From Nocardioides sp. J54 (GTDB lineage Bacteria; Actinomycetota; Actinomycetes; Propionibacteriales; Nocardioidaceae): a DNA stretch of 64,000 nt. Below, one piece after another: positions 17,231 to 26,881 of the stretch. Location of the stretch: NCBI RefSeq assembly GCF_000519005.1, contig NZ_JAER01000005.1, positions 113,425-177,424 on the forward strand, read 5' to 3'. The position numbers and the translations under genes were made by a program. The first letter of the stretch is position 1. Each line of letters starts with the position of its first letter. The notes beneath the pieces were generated by a model. That model was not told the DNA's origin, searched no databases, and was given only the letters and a program-made list of their open reading frames with translations.

Positions 17231-18391
17231 TCACACGTTCAACCGGTCCCGAAGATAGGCGACAGTGCGAGCGCACGACCTGTCGTCGTCGTGCAGGTGC
17301 CAACGTTCCCGCGCCTGCACCCTCTCCGCTCGACACCAATCCGGATCATCAACGAATCGACCTAACGCAGACAGGACCTCGCTCCAGTCACTGCACCGCG
17401 GCCCCGGGGTGACTTCCTCGTAGCGAAAGTACATCGGCCGATCGCACCCCAGGTAGGAGTCGAGGTCGAAGGGCGCGAAGACGATCGGCCTGCCCGTGAG
17501 CAGGAAGTCCACATAAATGGATGAGTAGTCGGTGATCAGGATGTCGACGTCGCGAAGGAAGTCATGCACGTCCGTCGACGACTCATCGCTGCGCACGTTC
17601 TGCAGGCCATCGGGAAGTCGTCCCCGATCAACTGGATGAGGTCGGACTATCAGCTCGATCCCCAGCTCTCCCAGGGCACCATCGAGCCCATCGGCAAGCG
17701 CCTCGGAGAGGGATGTCGTCGGCGAGAACGAGCTCCTGTCCCTGAAGGTGGGGAGGTAGGCGACGCGCGTGATCGAACCTGTGCGCCCCTCCGTCGAACC
17801 CAGTAGCGCGTCGTTCCTCGGATATCCGTCAGTTCTCACCGCATCGCGATCGACGCCGAATGCCGATGCCATCAGCTCGGCGTGTTCGTCCCCGAGACTG
17901 GCAACGCCCAGGTCCATCCGCCACGCGGAGTGTGGAAGCAACCGGTGCAGAATGCCCTTCAGCCGAGCACGCCGATTCTCGTGCGGATTGTCCAGCCTGA
18001 TTCTCTTCAACGGAAAGCCGTGCCAGAGATTGAGCACGTGCCGGGGTTGCAGGTACGGGTTGAGGTCGCGTTCAGAGTTGGACACGATCCCGCATCCGGC
18101 CCGCAGGGACCACAGCAGACCGCGTATCGACCATGGATGGGCTGCCAGCCCCCCACTGGCAACGGCCGCCTCCCTGACATCGCGTCGCGCGCTGAACCAG
18201 ACGGGCGTCACTTCCGGGCAATGCCGGACGACGTGCTCGAAGAGGTGGCGGGAATTGTCAGCATACTTCTCCCCGAACCAGGCGCCGAAGATCCACAGCG
18301 ACCGGTCGACCGGGACGAGAGGTCGCAGGAGGACAAGGGGCAGCGTTGCCACCAGGAGGATCAATCGCCGAAGCTCAGCCAAGGTGGACAC
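17231..18391 (-). CDS. CDP-glycerol:glycerophosphotransferase family protein (TagB/TagF-like)
   Basis: Likely transfers glycerol-phosphate (or a related polyol-phosphate) to a glycan or lipid-linked acceptor. The 386-residue protein has an N-terminal hydrophobic segment (about 8-28), WHGFPLKRIRLDNP around residue 122, and TDYSSIYVDFLLTGRP near residue 290, hallmark segments of the Glyphos_transf family. It is the last gene of the leftward operon, overlapping the flippase gene by 17 bp. Base composition is less GC-rich than most of the window. TagD at 28 kb could supply CDP-glycerol. Acceptor and chain length cannot be told. Confidence 0.85.
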   Translation of the reverse strand: MSTLAELRRLILLVATLPLVLLRPLVPVDRSLWIFGAWFGEKYADNSRHLFEHVVRHCPEVTPVWFSARRDVREAAVASGGLAAHPWSIRGLLWSLRAGCGIVSNSERDLNPYLQPRHVLNLWHGFPLKRIRLDNPHENRRARLKGILHRLLPHSAWRMDLGVASLGDEHAELMASAFGVDRDAVRTDGYPRNDALLGSTEGRTGSITRVAYLPTFRDRSSFSPTTSLSEALADGLDGALGELGIELIVRPHPVDRGRLPDGLQNVRSDESSTDVHDFLRDVDILITDYSSIYVDFLLTGRPIVFAPFDLDSYLGCDRPMYFRYEEVTPGPRCSDWSEVLSALGRFVDDPDWCRAERVQARERWHLHDDDRSCARTVAYLRDRLNV

Positions 18392-19637
18392 CTCCCTCCC
18401 GGACAGACGCGGCCCCTGAAGCAGAGGACGAGGCGAGCTTCCGCCAGATCGCGAGGCGAGTCACGAGCAGCAACACCTCAACGAGCAGAACTCCCACGAC
18501 GACGAGCTCCGCACTTGCGTGGCCCGAGACGTACAGGCCACACAACCATGCCGCCTGAAGCAGTCCGGCGCCGATGACGGTGCGATTCGCGACATCAAGG
18601 CGACCCAGCGCCCCGAAGAGGGGATATCCGATGAGCGCAGAGCACGACGAGATCGGCAGTGCGGCAAGGTAGAGAACTGCCACCTCGTGGATGGAGTCCG
18701 GTGGAACGCCGTAGACAAGTCTGATGAGGAAGTCGCCGAAGACCAGCATGATAACCGGCGCAGCCGACGTGAGGACTGCCGTCGCCAGCAGCATGCGACG
18801 CAGGAGGGCGAAGTCCTTCAGGCGGAGCATGTGGGGATAGATGGCCTGCACCACAGCGCCGATCGCAGTCTGTCCGACGAGGTAGAGCTGTTGCGCCACT
18901 CCGAGGTCGCCCGCCTCGCGAGGCCCTGCAACCAGCCCCAGGAAGACGACGCCTCCGGCCGTGTAACTGGCGACAGCGACACGCGACAAGAAGAACTCCA
19001 GGGAACGCCTCGCCAGGCCGACGACCAGCCCGACATCAGGCTGCTGGTAGCGATACCCCACCCTGCGCATCGCAACGAGACCGCAGATGGCTCCGAGCAC
19101 GTTCGCAGCCCCGAACCAGACGACAACAAGGGTTGGGTTGGTGCCGCTGTGGACAAAGGCCATCACGGCGATCACGTAGAGCAGGCGCGTGACCACGACG
19201 TAAGTCGTGATCCAGCCCATGCGCTCCATGGCCTGGAAGTACCAGGTGGGCTGGATCGAGAGCCCGACGATCCCGAGGATGATGGCAAGCCACAGATCAG
19301 CGCGATCTCCAGCGGCGGACATTGAGAGGGCGACCGCCACTGTCGACACACCGATGGCCATGACTGCTCGAACGGTGAGGACAGCGGTCACGAGCCGGTC
19401 AGCAGAACGGTCCTTCTCCAGCGTGGCGACTACTTCAGCTGGAGCCAGCATGCTAAGCCCGAAGTCAGTGATCACCACTGCGGCCTGGATCAACGCGAGG
19501 CCGGTAGCCACGATCCCATAGCCCGATATCCCCAGGGTGCGAGTGAGGTAAGGGACCACGAGCAAAGGTGCGGCGTAGTTCACCAGCTGCAACGCGACCA
19601 TGAACAGGACATTGCGTCGCAACCTGCTCCGACTCAT
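18375..19637 (-). CDS. Polysaccharide flippase, Wzx-like (locus A)
   Basis: A 420-residue protein with about 12 hydrophobic segments, beginning LRRNVLFMVALQLVNYAAPLL and PYLTRTLGISGYGI, the usual N-terminal pattern of the polysaccharide_synt/Wzx group. It probably turns the lipid-linked repeat unit across the membrane. It overlaps the polymerase gene upstream by ATGA and the glycerophosphotransferase gene downstream by 17 bp. Sequence composition is less GC-rich than the flanking housekeeping genes, as expected for a variable glycan gene. Confidence 0.88.
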   Translation of the reverse strand: MSRSRLRRNVLFMVALQLVNYAAPLLVVPYLTRTLGISGYGIVATGLALIQAAVVITDFGLSMLAPAEVVATLEKDRSADRLVTAVLTVRAVMAIGVSTVAVALSMSAAGDRADLWLAIILGIVGLSIQPTWYFQAMERMGWITTYVVVTRLLYVIAVMAFVHSGTNPTLVVVWFGAANVLGAICGLVAMRRVGYRYQQPDVGLVVGLARRSLEFFLSRVAVASYTAGGVVFLGLVAGPREAGDLGVAQQLYLVGQTAIGAVVQAIYPHMLRLKDFALLRRMLLATAVLTSAAPVIMLVFGDFLIRLVYGVPPDSIHEVAVLYLAALPISSCSALIGYPLFGALGRLDVANRTVIGAGLLQAAWLCGLYVSGHASAELVVVGVLLVEVLLLVTRLAIWRKLASSSASGAASVREGGVHLG

Positions 19638-20923
19638 CGCCCGGTCCTCGTCATCGGCGGCCGGGCTGTCGCGTCGTCGTCAGGTTGCGGTGGTCGGTGA
19701 AGTCTGTGGTTGCACGCCCAGGACACCGCTATTCCAGCGATCAACCAGTAGAGGTACGGGTACTGGGTGATGGGAGCAACCGTGGCGATGGTGATCGTCT
19801 GCGAGACGAGTGCGATCGTCGCGGCGCTCGGTCGTCGTACAAGCGCGAGCCCGGACCACAGGAGGAACAGGAGGAAGAGACCGAGAACGATCCAGCCGAA
19901 CTGCAGGGCCCACAGGAGCGGCGTGCTGTCAAGCGTGACGATCTTCCCACCAGGGTAGCCCGCGGCGAGCCAGGCGAACCGACCGAGCGAGTCATGGGTG
20001 TAGATGTCGGCGGCCAGACCGAAGGCCCGGATGTCCCCCAGCACTGTGAGATAGCCCGATCGATAGGCACTACTGCTCGCAAGCTCGCCGCGCGAGCCAA
20101 TGGCGTCGAAGTACACAGGAAGAGTCACGGCAGCGAGGAGCCCCACCACACCGAGGACCATGACGCGACCGAAAGAGACCCCCGACGCCCGGCGCTCGAG
20201 GACGATCGCTAGCACGAGTGCGATCCCGCCGGCCAGGATCGCATTCCGGCTGAATGAGACACAGATCCCGGCCATCATCACTGCGATCATCCCAGCGCGT
20301 ACGAATCCGTTGCGCCTGCTCATCACCGCGAAGGGCACGCAGATCGCGACGAAGTTGCCGTACGCGATCGAATGACCGAATCCGAGCTCCGAGCGAGGAA
20401 ACCCTGCGCGATACTGGATCGGACTCCAGATGCGATCCGGACCGGTTCCGAGGGTCAGCCCCTGGAAGGGGTGGAAGTCGAGGAGGAACTCGATCAACCC
20501 CAGAGCTGCGACACAGGTTCCGGCCACAGCAAGGGTCTCCGTGACTGACGCCCGGTACTCAGGGCTCCCCAGTCGCCGCCCCAGGAGGAACGGAACCAGG
20601 ATCACTGTTACAGCGGCGACGACGTGCTCGCCCAGGGACAGTCCGAGGAGCCACAACAAGAGCAGGACAGCGACCATCGCCATCACGACCAGGTCCGGGA
20701 ACGCGAGTCGGCGCTCACCAGACCGCCGCAGCATCACCAGGCATCCGACTCCAGCAATGACTGCGACTGGGAGGAACCGCCCTCCGATCGACGCTCCTAT
20801 CCAGTAGGGGACAGCGACGAGAGCTAAGAGGTAGAGACCGAGCCCACGACTTGGCTTCCGCGCGATGTCGTGCACGACAAGCGGAGCAACGACGAGCACG
20901 CAGGCGACTGCGACAAGGAGCAC
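19634..20923 (-). CDS. O-antigen polymerase/ligase-like protein, Wzy-like (locus A)
   Basis: A 429-residue multi-pass protein. Hydrophobic segments alternate with a large external loop (about residues 155-200, FHPFQGLTLGTGPDRIW), and SFSRNAILAGGIAL resembles the SxSRxxxL segment of the Wzy_C/WaaL family. It probably polymerises repeat units made by locus A. GTG at 20923 starts 1 nt after the upstream glycosyltransferase stop. Less GC-rich than the rest of the window. Polymerase versus ligase activity cannot be separated by sequence. Confidence 0.82.
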   Translation of the reverse strand: MLLVAVACVLVVAPLVVHDIARKPSRGLGLYLLALVAVPYWIGASIGGRFLPVAVIAGVGCLVMLRRSGERRLAFPDLVVMAMVAVLLLLWLLGLSLGEHVVAAVTVILVPFLLGRRLGSPEYRASVTETLAVAGTCVAALGLIEFLLDFHPFQGLTLGTGPDRIWSPIQYRAGFPRSELGFGHSIAYGNFVAICVPFAVMSRRNGFVRAGMIAVMMAGICVSFSRNAILAGGIALVLAIVLERRASGVSFGRVMVLGVVGLLAAVTLPVYFDAIGSRGELASSSAYRSGYLTVLGDIRAFGLAADIYTHDSLGRFAWLAAGYPGGKIVTLDSTPLLWALQFGWIVLGLFLLFLLWSGLALVRRPSAATIALVSQTITIATVAPITQYPYLYWLIAGIAVSWACNHRLHRPPQPDDDATARPPMTRTGR

Positions 20924-20924
20924 G

Positions 20925-22076
20925 CTAGTCCGCCCACGAGACTTCGTTGATCACCGCGTCGAGCGCAGCCGAGATCACACCAGATTCGTAGTTTGCTCTC
21001 GCCCACGCCTGACCGGACCTGGCAACGTGAGCCGCCGCCACAGGGTCGCTGAGAACCCGTTCCACGGCCGAAACCCATTCCTCGGGTGTGTCGGCGGTCA
21101 AGCAGTGCACGCCATCGACAACTCCGGCTTGGTCTGCTGCTAGCCGACTCGCAACGACTGGCGCACCGATGTACAGCGCCTCGATCAGCTTCATCTGTAC
21201 CCCTGTCGCCAGGGTCACGGGAACGATCGCGACGGCGCAGCGCCGGTAGAACTCAGCAACTGAGGGAACTCGGCCCGTCACCGCAATGCCCTGGCTGGAA
21301 AGCGCCCTGATCGACCGCACCGGATCCGCACCGACGACCGACCACGTCATCTCGGGGCGGCGTCGCGCCAGGTCGGGCCAGACTTTGTTGGCGAACCACT
21401 CCACCGCCTCGACATTGGCGGAGTAGCTCATCCGCCCGACGAAGATCATCTCGTCACGGTGGTCGCTCTGCCGGTCGCCGACCTCCGGCATCTGGTGGGG
21501 GCTCCGAACCAGCCGGGCGCGTTCGTCTCCCGGCACCACGTCCACCGGAGACGACACCAGGTACCTATCCACCCGCTCGATGATTTGGGCTTCAGCGCGC
21601 CGCATCCGGGGAGCTTCGATCCGGCCGACCACCCGCGACAAGGGAGAGGCGGATCGCTCGGCAACCTGTGCGTAGTACGCACTTCGGAACTCGTCGAGGT
21701 CGACGATCGTCCTGGTCGCTGCCACCACATCCACGAGCTGCGCACTACGGATGACGTTCAGGTACGCGAGGTCGAAGCTCTGAGCCTCACCGATTCCGAC
21801 GAGGAGCCGCCGCAGGGCTCTCGAACCCACGAAGGCCTGCTGGAGGCTGCGTCCCGTGACCAAGGCAGCACCAGCTCTGGCAATTCCCCGCCATTTCGAC
21901 TGGCGCACGACGCGTACCGTGGCGCCTGGCAGGTCGGATGCCTTCTCCTCCTCGGCTGCCGACCACGCCACGACGACAACGTGCACTTCGTGGTGATCCG
22001 CGAGGTGCTGGAGCAGACCGAGGCTTCTGGGGCGCTCCGCCTGCGGAACCCAGGGAGCGACGAACAAGATCTTCAA
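20925..22076 (-). CDS. Glycosyltransferase family 4 protein (locus A)
   Basis: A 383-residue GT-B protein: MKILFVAPWVPQAERPRS at the N-terminus, and a C-terminal donor-binding domain with FVGRMSYSANVEAVEWF (about residue 217) and the EX7E-like stretch in KLIEALYIGAPVVAS. It likely adds a sugar to the lipid-linked intermediate at the cytoplasmic face. The ATG overlaps the stop of the GT2 gene (ATGA). The sugar donor and acceptor are not predictable here. Confidence 0.88.
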   Translation of the reverse strand: MKILFVAPWVPQAERPRSLGLLQHLADHHEVHVVVVAWSAAEEEKASDLPGATVRVVRQSKWRGIARAGAALVTGRSLQQAFVGSRALRRLLVGIGEAQSFDLAYLNVIRSAQLVDVVAATRTIVDLDEFRSAYYAQVAERSASPLSRVVGRIEAPRMRRAEAQIIERVDRYLVSSPVDVVPGDERARLVRSPHQMPEVGDRQSDHRDEMIFVGRMSYSANVEAVEWFANKVWPDLARRRPEMTWSVVGADPVRSIRALSSQGIAVTGRVPSVAEFYRRCAVAIVPVTLATGVQMKLIEALYIGAPVVASRLAADQAGVVDGVHCLTADTPEEWVSAVERVLSDPVAAAHVARSGQAWARANYESGVISAALDAVINEVSWAD

Positions 22077-22933
22077 CTTCGCGCAACTCTTCCTACGACG
22101 CTTGCCAAGGACGCTTGGAACCGCGCACCGCGAATGATGAAGTAGGTGGTCAGCCCGCGCCAGTACTGCTCGCTCTTCGCCGTCGAGGTCGACGTGCTCT
22201 CGTAGTGAAGGGCGGAAGCCTGACGGGCGAGCACAACTCGATATCCAGCGGCGCGGATGCGTTCACACAGGTCGACATCCTCGAAGTAGAGGAAGAATCG
22301 CTCGTCGAAACCTGCCACAGATCGATACACGGCGGTCGGCAGGAGAACACAGAAGGCTGACACCCAGTCGAGGTCGAGCTCAGCTCCGCCCGAGACACTA
22401 GCGATGAGACCTCGCTGGCCCGTCACCCGCTCGAACACCCGGACTGCTGTGCGCCTGACTCGGGGGGGCAGACGTTCGTCGATGCGGGTCGCTGCTGCCA
22501 GCTCCTTGAGCATCGACGGTCGGGGTCCACCTGCGTACCCGTACGTTCCGTCGGGATACATCATGCGGGGCGCGACAATCCCTATGTCGGGCGCATCGGC
22601 GAGAACATCTCGCAAGACCCCCACGGTGTCCGGGTTGACGAGACAGTCCGGGTTCACCAAGAGGACGTACTCGGACTCCACCTCGGCGACAGCTCTGTTG
22701 TTACCGGCGCCGAACCCATGGTTGGCGCCGTCCGACAGGACTTCGACGCTACCGCTGTCCATTAGTGCGCGGAGAGCGTAGGACTCCGCCTTGATGGTCG
22801 AGTTGTCCCAGATGATCGCCCGAGGGACGTGGGCCGCAGACAGGGCTTCGACGCACTGCTTGGTCAATTCAGCGTTGTTGAAGCTGACTATGACAGCGGT
22901 GACGTCCTCGGCGCCCGCTCTCGTCCTGCTCAT
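22073..22933 (-). CDS. Glycosyltransferase family 2 protein (locus A)
   Basis: A 286-residue GT-A protein with VIVSFNNAE near the N-terminus, NHGFGAGNNRAV, LLVNPDCLVNP as the DxD-like metal motif, and FFLYFEDVDLCERIR near residue 225. This pattern is common in rhamnosyl- and galactofuranosyltransferases of the WbbL/GlfT1 type. dTDP-rhamnose from the rml genes is therefore a plausible donor. It overlaps its neighbours on both sides by ATGA. Confidence 0.87.
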   Translation of the reverse strand: MSRTRAGAEDVTAVIVSFNNAELTKQCVEALSAAHVPRAIIWDNSTIKAESYALRALMDSGSVEVLSDGANHGFGAGNNRAVAEVESEYVLLVNPDCLVNPDTVGVLRDVLADAPDIGIVAPRMMYPDGTYGYAGGPRPSMLKELAAATRIDERLPPRVRRTAVRVFERVTGQRGLIASVSGGAELDLDWVSAFCVLLPTAVYRSVAGFDERFFLYFEDVDLCERIRAAGYRVVLARQASALHYESTSTSTAKSEQYWRGLTTYFIIRGARFQASLASVVGRVARS

Positions 22934-24336
22934 CCGGCGGTGCCCGGCTGGTCGGACAGTGCGGCGGACTCCGACGAAGCCCCAGGGCTATAGCCGTAAC
23001 CGTAGCCGTAGCCATAGCCGTACGACTTGCCCTTGACCGGCACCTTGTTGAGAACGAGGCCGGCGACGTGGGCGTCCACCTGCTCGAGGCGGTCGATCGA
23101 GAGGCGGACCTGGTCGCGGGTGACGCGGGCGTGGCTGAGCACGACGATCGCGCCGTCGGACTTGGCGGCGAGGAGCGCCGAGTCGGTAACGGGGAGCAGG
23201 GGCGGGGCGTCGAGGATGACGACGTCGTAGTCCGCACGTGCCTGGGCGAGGAAGTCGTCCATCGCGCGCGACTGGATGAGCTCGGCCGGGTTGGGCGGCA
23301 CGGAGCCGGCGGCGACGAACTCGAGGCCGGACTCCTCGTGCTGCTGGGTGACGTCGGCGAGGTCGGCCTTGCCGACCAGGACGGTCGTGACGCCGACGGC
23401 CTCGTCGAGGCCGAGGCGCTTGGCGGCCATGGGGCGGCGCAGGTCGGCCTCGACCAGCAGGGTGCGGGCGCCGCCCTGGGCCAGGCTGATGGCGAGGTTC
23501 AGCGCGGTGGACGTCTTGCCCTCGCCGGGCACGGCCGAGGTGACGACGAAGACCTTGTGCTCGCTGTCGACGTCGACGAACTGCAGGTTCGTGCGCAGCA
23601 CGCGGAAGGACTCCGCGCGCGGCGAGTGCGACGAGAGCTGGGTCAGCAACGGGGTCTTCTCGGTAGCCGAGTCGAACACGATCGTGCCCAGCGCGGGGGC
23701 GTCGGTGATCTCCGCGACGTCCTCCGACGACTTGATCCGGGTGTCGAGCAGCTCGCGCAGGACGGCGAGGCCGAGGCCGACGAGCAGGCCGAGCACGACA
23801 CCGAGACCCACGTTGCGCTTGGGCTGCGGGGAGACGGCGGAGTCGGAGTACGACGCGTTGTCGACGATGGTCGCCTTGATCGGCGCGCTGGTGGCGCCCG
23901 CCTGGGTCTCGAGCTCGCGCACGAGGTCACTGAGCTGCTCGGCGTACGACTGCGCGATCAGCTGGGCGCGGCTGGCGTCGGTGTCGGTGACGGTGATCTC
24001 GAGGTTGACGGTGTCGAGGACCGCACGGGCCTCCACCTTCTCCGCCATCTCCTCGGGCTTGGCGTCGATCTCCGTGTCGCTGATGACCCGCTTGGCGAGC
24101 TCACGGCTGGTGATGAGGTCGGCGTAGGACTTCACGCGCTGCGCGGAGAACTGGCTCCCCTGCAGCAGCTGCGCCTGGTCGATCTGCGACGTCGTCACGA
24201 AGAGACGCGCGGTCGACGCGTACTGCGGCGTCTGCAGTGCCGTCACCCCGGCCGCCGCGGCTGCGGCGAGCACGACGACGACCAGGATCGAGATCCATCG
24301 TCGCCGGACGATCCGGATGTAGTCATGCAGCTCCAC
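22930..24336 (-). CDS. Wzz/BY-kinase: chain-length and tyrosine autokinase protein (locus A)
   Basis: A 468-residue fused activator/kinase. Residues 1-35 hold the first membrane helix, a Wzz domain follows, and a second helix is at about 172-195. The kinase has Walker A PGEGKTSTAL (about 275), Walker A' LLVEADLRRP with Glu where Asp is usual, and Walker B VVILDAPPLLP. The C-terminus carries five Gly-Tyr pairs (GYGYGYGYGY), a phosphorylatable tyrosine cluster. It should control polymer length and export by cyclic autophosphorylation. GTG at 24336 follows GGGGGAGGAG closely. The APS kinase/phosphatase fusion could dephosphorylate it. Confidence 0.9.
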   Translation of the reverse strand: MELHDYIRIVRRRWISILVVVVLAAAAAAGVTALQTPQYASTARLFVTTSQIDQAQLLQGSQFSAQRVKSYADLITSRELAKRVISDTEIDAKPEEMAEKVEARAVLDTVNLEITVTDTDASRAQLIAQSYAEQLSDLVRELETQAGATSAPIKATIVDNASYSDSAVSPQPKRNVGLGVVLGLLVGLGLAVLRELLDTRIKSSEDVAEITDAPALGTIVFDSATEKTPLLTQLSSHSPRAESFRVLRTNLQFVDVDSEHKVFVVTSAVPGEGKTSTALNLAISLAQGGARTLLVEADLRRPMAAKRLGLDEAVGVTTVLVGKADLADVTQQHEESGLEFVAAGSVPPNPAELIQSRAMDDFLAQARADYDVVILDAPPLLPVTDSALLAAKSDGAIVVLSHARVTRDQVRLSIDRLEQVDAHVAGLVLNKVPVKGKSYGYGYGYGYGYSPGASSESAALSDQPGTAG

Positions 24337-24380
24337 AGCTGCTCCTCCCCCTTGTTGCTCCCTCGAACACGCGGACGCTC

Positions 24381-26135
24381 CTAGTCCGCGCGCCGGCAGG
24401 CTGTCGCCAGCACTTCCCGGCTGTTGCGCTTCTCGATCGTCGGAGTGACGGCCACGACGGCGTCGCCGGTCTGGCCCGCGCCACTCTTCATCGTCCAGGC
24501 CAGGTCGACGGTCTGCCCCGGGTCCAGCTGGACGTAGGTCATCCCCACGGGGCGCCCGTCCTGGTCCGCGCGGATCAGGTCCATCGGTTCACCGTTGAAC
24601 TCGAGCTGGCCCACGGTACCTCCGACCGGTCCGAAGATCCGCACCGTCACGACCTGGCTGCCGGGGTCGACGCCGTAGGTGCCGCCGCCGGTGATGTACG
24701 CCGGCAGGTCGGCCGCGTCGGCCGGCGCCGTCGAGCGCAGCCGGGCCTTCGTGCTGAACGACTGCACGCCGTCCACGCAGGAGACCGGGACCACGTCGAC
24801 GTCGTAGCGCAGGTAGTAGGACATCTTCGCGCCGGTGGTGTCGTTCAGGGTGACCTCGACCTGCGGGCTGGTGACGCCGGCATCGGTCACCATCTCGCCC
24901 GCGATCGCGGTGCCGTCGAGCGCGGTCCGGACGTCGTCGTCGTAGGACGTCACGAACACCCGGCGCTCGTCCACGCCGCGGGCGAGGGCCCGCAGCATCG
25001 CCGTGGGGTCGCCCACCCCTCGCGTGAACCGGGCGAAGGTCTCCCCGGCCACCTCCGCGAAGAAGGCGTCCTGGGCGGCCGGCTCGGGCAGGCGGACGTA
25101 GGACTCGTGGAGCAGCTCGTCCACGAGGTTGTCACCGGTCAGCTCGACGCCGTCCACGGTGATCGGGCCGGTGGCCTCCAGCAGGTAGGAGATCGCGACC
25201 GCGTCGACCATGACGACGCCGTCGACGGGACGCGCCGGGTACTCCTGGTGCCAGCGGGCGACCATCAGGTCCGCGGCGCGGGGCACGTCCGGCGTCATGT
25301 TGGCGTCGACGAAGTAGCGGCCGAGGTAGTCGTCGTAGAGCTCGACCTCGGCGTCGGTGAGCGGCAGCACCGACGTCGGTGTCCGGCCGAGCGCGCTGCC
25401 CGCCACGTGGTGGGTGAGCGCGATCCGGCCGTCCTCCGCCTCGAGGTAGGACACGGCGCCGGGCAGGCCGCCCGTGGCGCGCACCTCGGCGTTGTTCTGG
25501 AAGACCAGCAGGTGCCGTCGCTTGCCCTCGTCGCCGAGCATGGTCGGCAGGACGTCGGTGGCGATCCGGGCGGAGCGCAGGCCGCTGGCCGCGGAGTCGA
25601 CGCGACGCCGGAAGTCGGTGAAGCGCGTGTGCAGGCGGCCGACGTAGCCGCTGGGGTCGACGTCCTGCAGGCGCTCGTCGGCGCGGGCGAAGGCGGCCGC
25701 GGCCTGGCTGACGGGACCGGAGAGCTCGTCGATCACGGCGAGGTCGGCGCCACCGTCGCGGGGCAGCAGCTCGTCGACGCGCTCGGAGACCGTGACGAGG
25801 GGCTCGATGCCGTCGGCGGCGAGGTCGTCGAGGACGTCGCTGACCAGCTCGATGCCGGCGGCGTCGTCGCCGAACCACGGCACCTTGGTCAGCACGGCCC
25901 AGGTCGGTCCCGACGTGCGGTCGGCGGCGGCGCTGCTCGCGTCGCGCAGGGCGTCGAGCTCGTCGCGCAGCGCCTCGGGGTCGCGCGCCTCGACGGCCGC
26001 CTGGACCGCCTCTGCGTGGCGTACGGCGTCGTCCAGGTCGCCCTGCACCTGCCACGCGGTGTACGCGCACCACGCTCCGGCCAGCACCACGACCCCACCG
26101 ACCGCCGCGAGGACCCAACGGTTCCTCGAGCTCAC
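24381..26135 (-). CDS. DUF4012 membrane-anchored protein (locus A)
   Basis: A 584-residue protein with one N-terminal membrane helix (about residues 7-28) and a large outside-facing region. DRTSGPTWAVL, FQNNAEVRATGGLPGA and ANMTPDVPRAADLM are shared with the second DUF4012 protein at 34 kb. The GTG at 26135 lies just after a G-run and gives a normal anchor; the upstream ATG adds a low-complexity leader. It is the first gene of the locus A operon, 44 bp before the BY-kinase. Function is unknown; the family recurs with actinobacterial exopolysaccharide genes, so a role in polymer export or attachment is inferred. Confidence 0.85.
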   Translation of the reverse strand: MSSRNRWVLAAVGGVVVLAGAWCAYTAWQVQGDLDDAVRHAEAVQAAVEARDPEALRDELDALRDASSAAADRTSGPTWAVLTKVPWFGDDAAGIELVSDVLDDLAADGIEPLVTVSERVDELLPRDGGADLAVIDELSGPVSQAAAAFARADERLQDVDPSGYVGRLHTRFTDFRRRVDSAASGLRSARIATDVLPTMLGDEGKRRHLLVFQNNAEVRATGGLPGAVSYLEAEDGRIALTHHVAGSALGRTPTSVLPLTDAEVELYDDYLGRYFVDANMTPDVPRAADLMVARWHQEYPARPVDGVVMVDAVAISYLLEATGPITVDGVELTGDNLVDELLHESYVRLPEPAAQDAFFAEVAGETFARFTRGVGDPTAMLRALARGVDERRVFVTSYDDDVRTALDGTAIAGEMVTDAGVTSPQVEVTLNDTTGAKMSYYLRYDVDVVPVSCVDGVQSFSTKARLRSTAPADAADLPAYITGGGTYGVDPGSQVVTVRIFGPVGGTVGQLEFNGEPMDLIRADQDGRPVGMTYVQLDPGQTVDLAWTMKSGAGQTGDAVVAVTPTIEKRNSREVLATACRRAD

Positions 26136-26224
26136 CCCAACCCCCCAAGAAATGGCACTACACACCAACAGACGACGACGTGGGCGGGCGCGGACGCGCC
26201 CTGCTGCCACGTGTCGGAACGTGA

Positions 26225-26256
26225 CTGAGGACCCCGGGCGGGCCCGGGGTCCTCAG
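26225..26256 (-). terminator. Strong terminator hairpin
   Basis: CTGAGGACCCCGGGC and its exact complement form a perfect 15-bp stem with a 2-nt gap, between the secreted-protein gene and the DUF4012 gene. It should end the upstream transcript and isolate the locus A operon. Confidence 0.75.
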
Positions 26257-26307
26257 CCGCGAATCACGATCGGGTCGAGAACGACCCGAACTGCACGACT
26301 GGCGTCG

Positions 26308-26679
26308 TCAGCGAACGACGGCGCGGTGGTTGAACGAGCGGGTGACGAACTTGCCCTTGCCCGTGAACTTGACCGAGCAGTTGTAGACGCCCTTGCGCGC
26401 GATCTTCGGGGCCGGGACGACACCGTTCTTCACGGCGCCCGAGGCCTTGAAGACCTTCTTGCCGTTCAGCGAGACGCAGCGGACCTGGCCCCAGCCGACC
26501 GGGCGCGCGTTGCCGCTCTTGGCCTTGACCCGGATGGAGGGCTTGGCGTTCTTCTTGATGGTGCTCTTCGCCTTCACCTGGACGACCTTGACGTCCGGCA
26601 CGTACGCCTCGGCGGCTCCCACCCCGAGTCCGAAGGTCACCATGGCGGCCGCGATGAGGCCGACAACGATCTGCTTCAT
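26308..26679 (-). CDS. Small basic secreted protein, unknown
   Basis: A 123-residue protein with a clear signal peptide (MKQIVVGLIAAAMVTFGLGVGA, cleavage near AEA about residue 24). The mature part is lysine-rich and looks like one beta-sandwich domain (STIKKNAKPSIRVKAKSG, KGVYNCSVKFTGKGKF) with two cysteines about 33 residues apart. GGGGAGAG lies before the ATG. It has its own terminator. A basic exported protein beside polysaccharide genes may bind the acidic polymer, but no family was recognised. Confidence 0.75.
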   Translation of the reverse strand: MKQIVVGLIAAAMVTFGLGVGAAEAYVPDVKVVQVKAKSTIKKNAKPSIRVKAKSGNARPVGWGQVRCVSLNGKKVFKASGAVKNGVVPAPKIARKGVYNCSVKFTGKGKFVTRSFNHRAVVR

Positions 26680-26881
26680 GTGAGTTTGACTCTCCCCAAC
26701 GTTTGTATTGGTGCCTGCCGCACCTCTGTCCGGTGCGACTTCGGGACAGTCAACACGAGCTCCGCCGGACGGTCCGGAGGTTGGCAGATCATGAGCGATA
26801 GGTCACAGGCGGGACCCTCGAAGGTAGGTAGAAACCCCCGTAGAACCGGGACTTTGGGCCCCGGAAGGAATGTCCGACCGG

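Noticed and set aside
22985..23030. Short tandem repeat resembling a CRISPR or VNTR
   Set aside because: It is the Gly-Tyr coding tail of the BY-kinase; the repeats are codons in frame.
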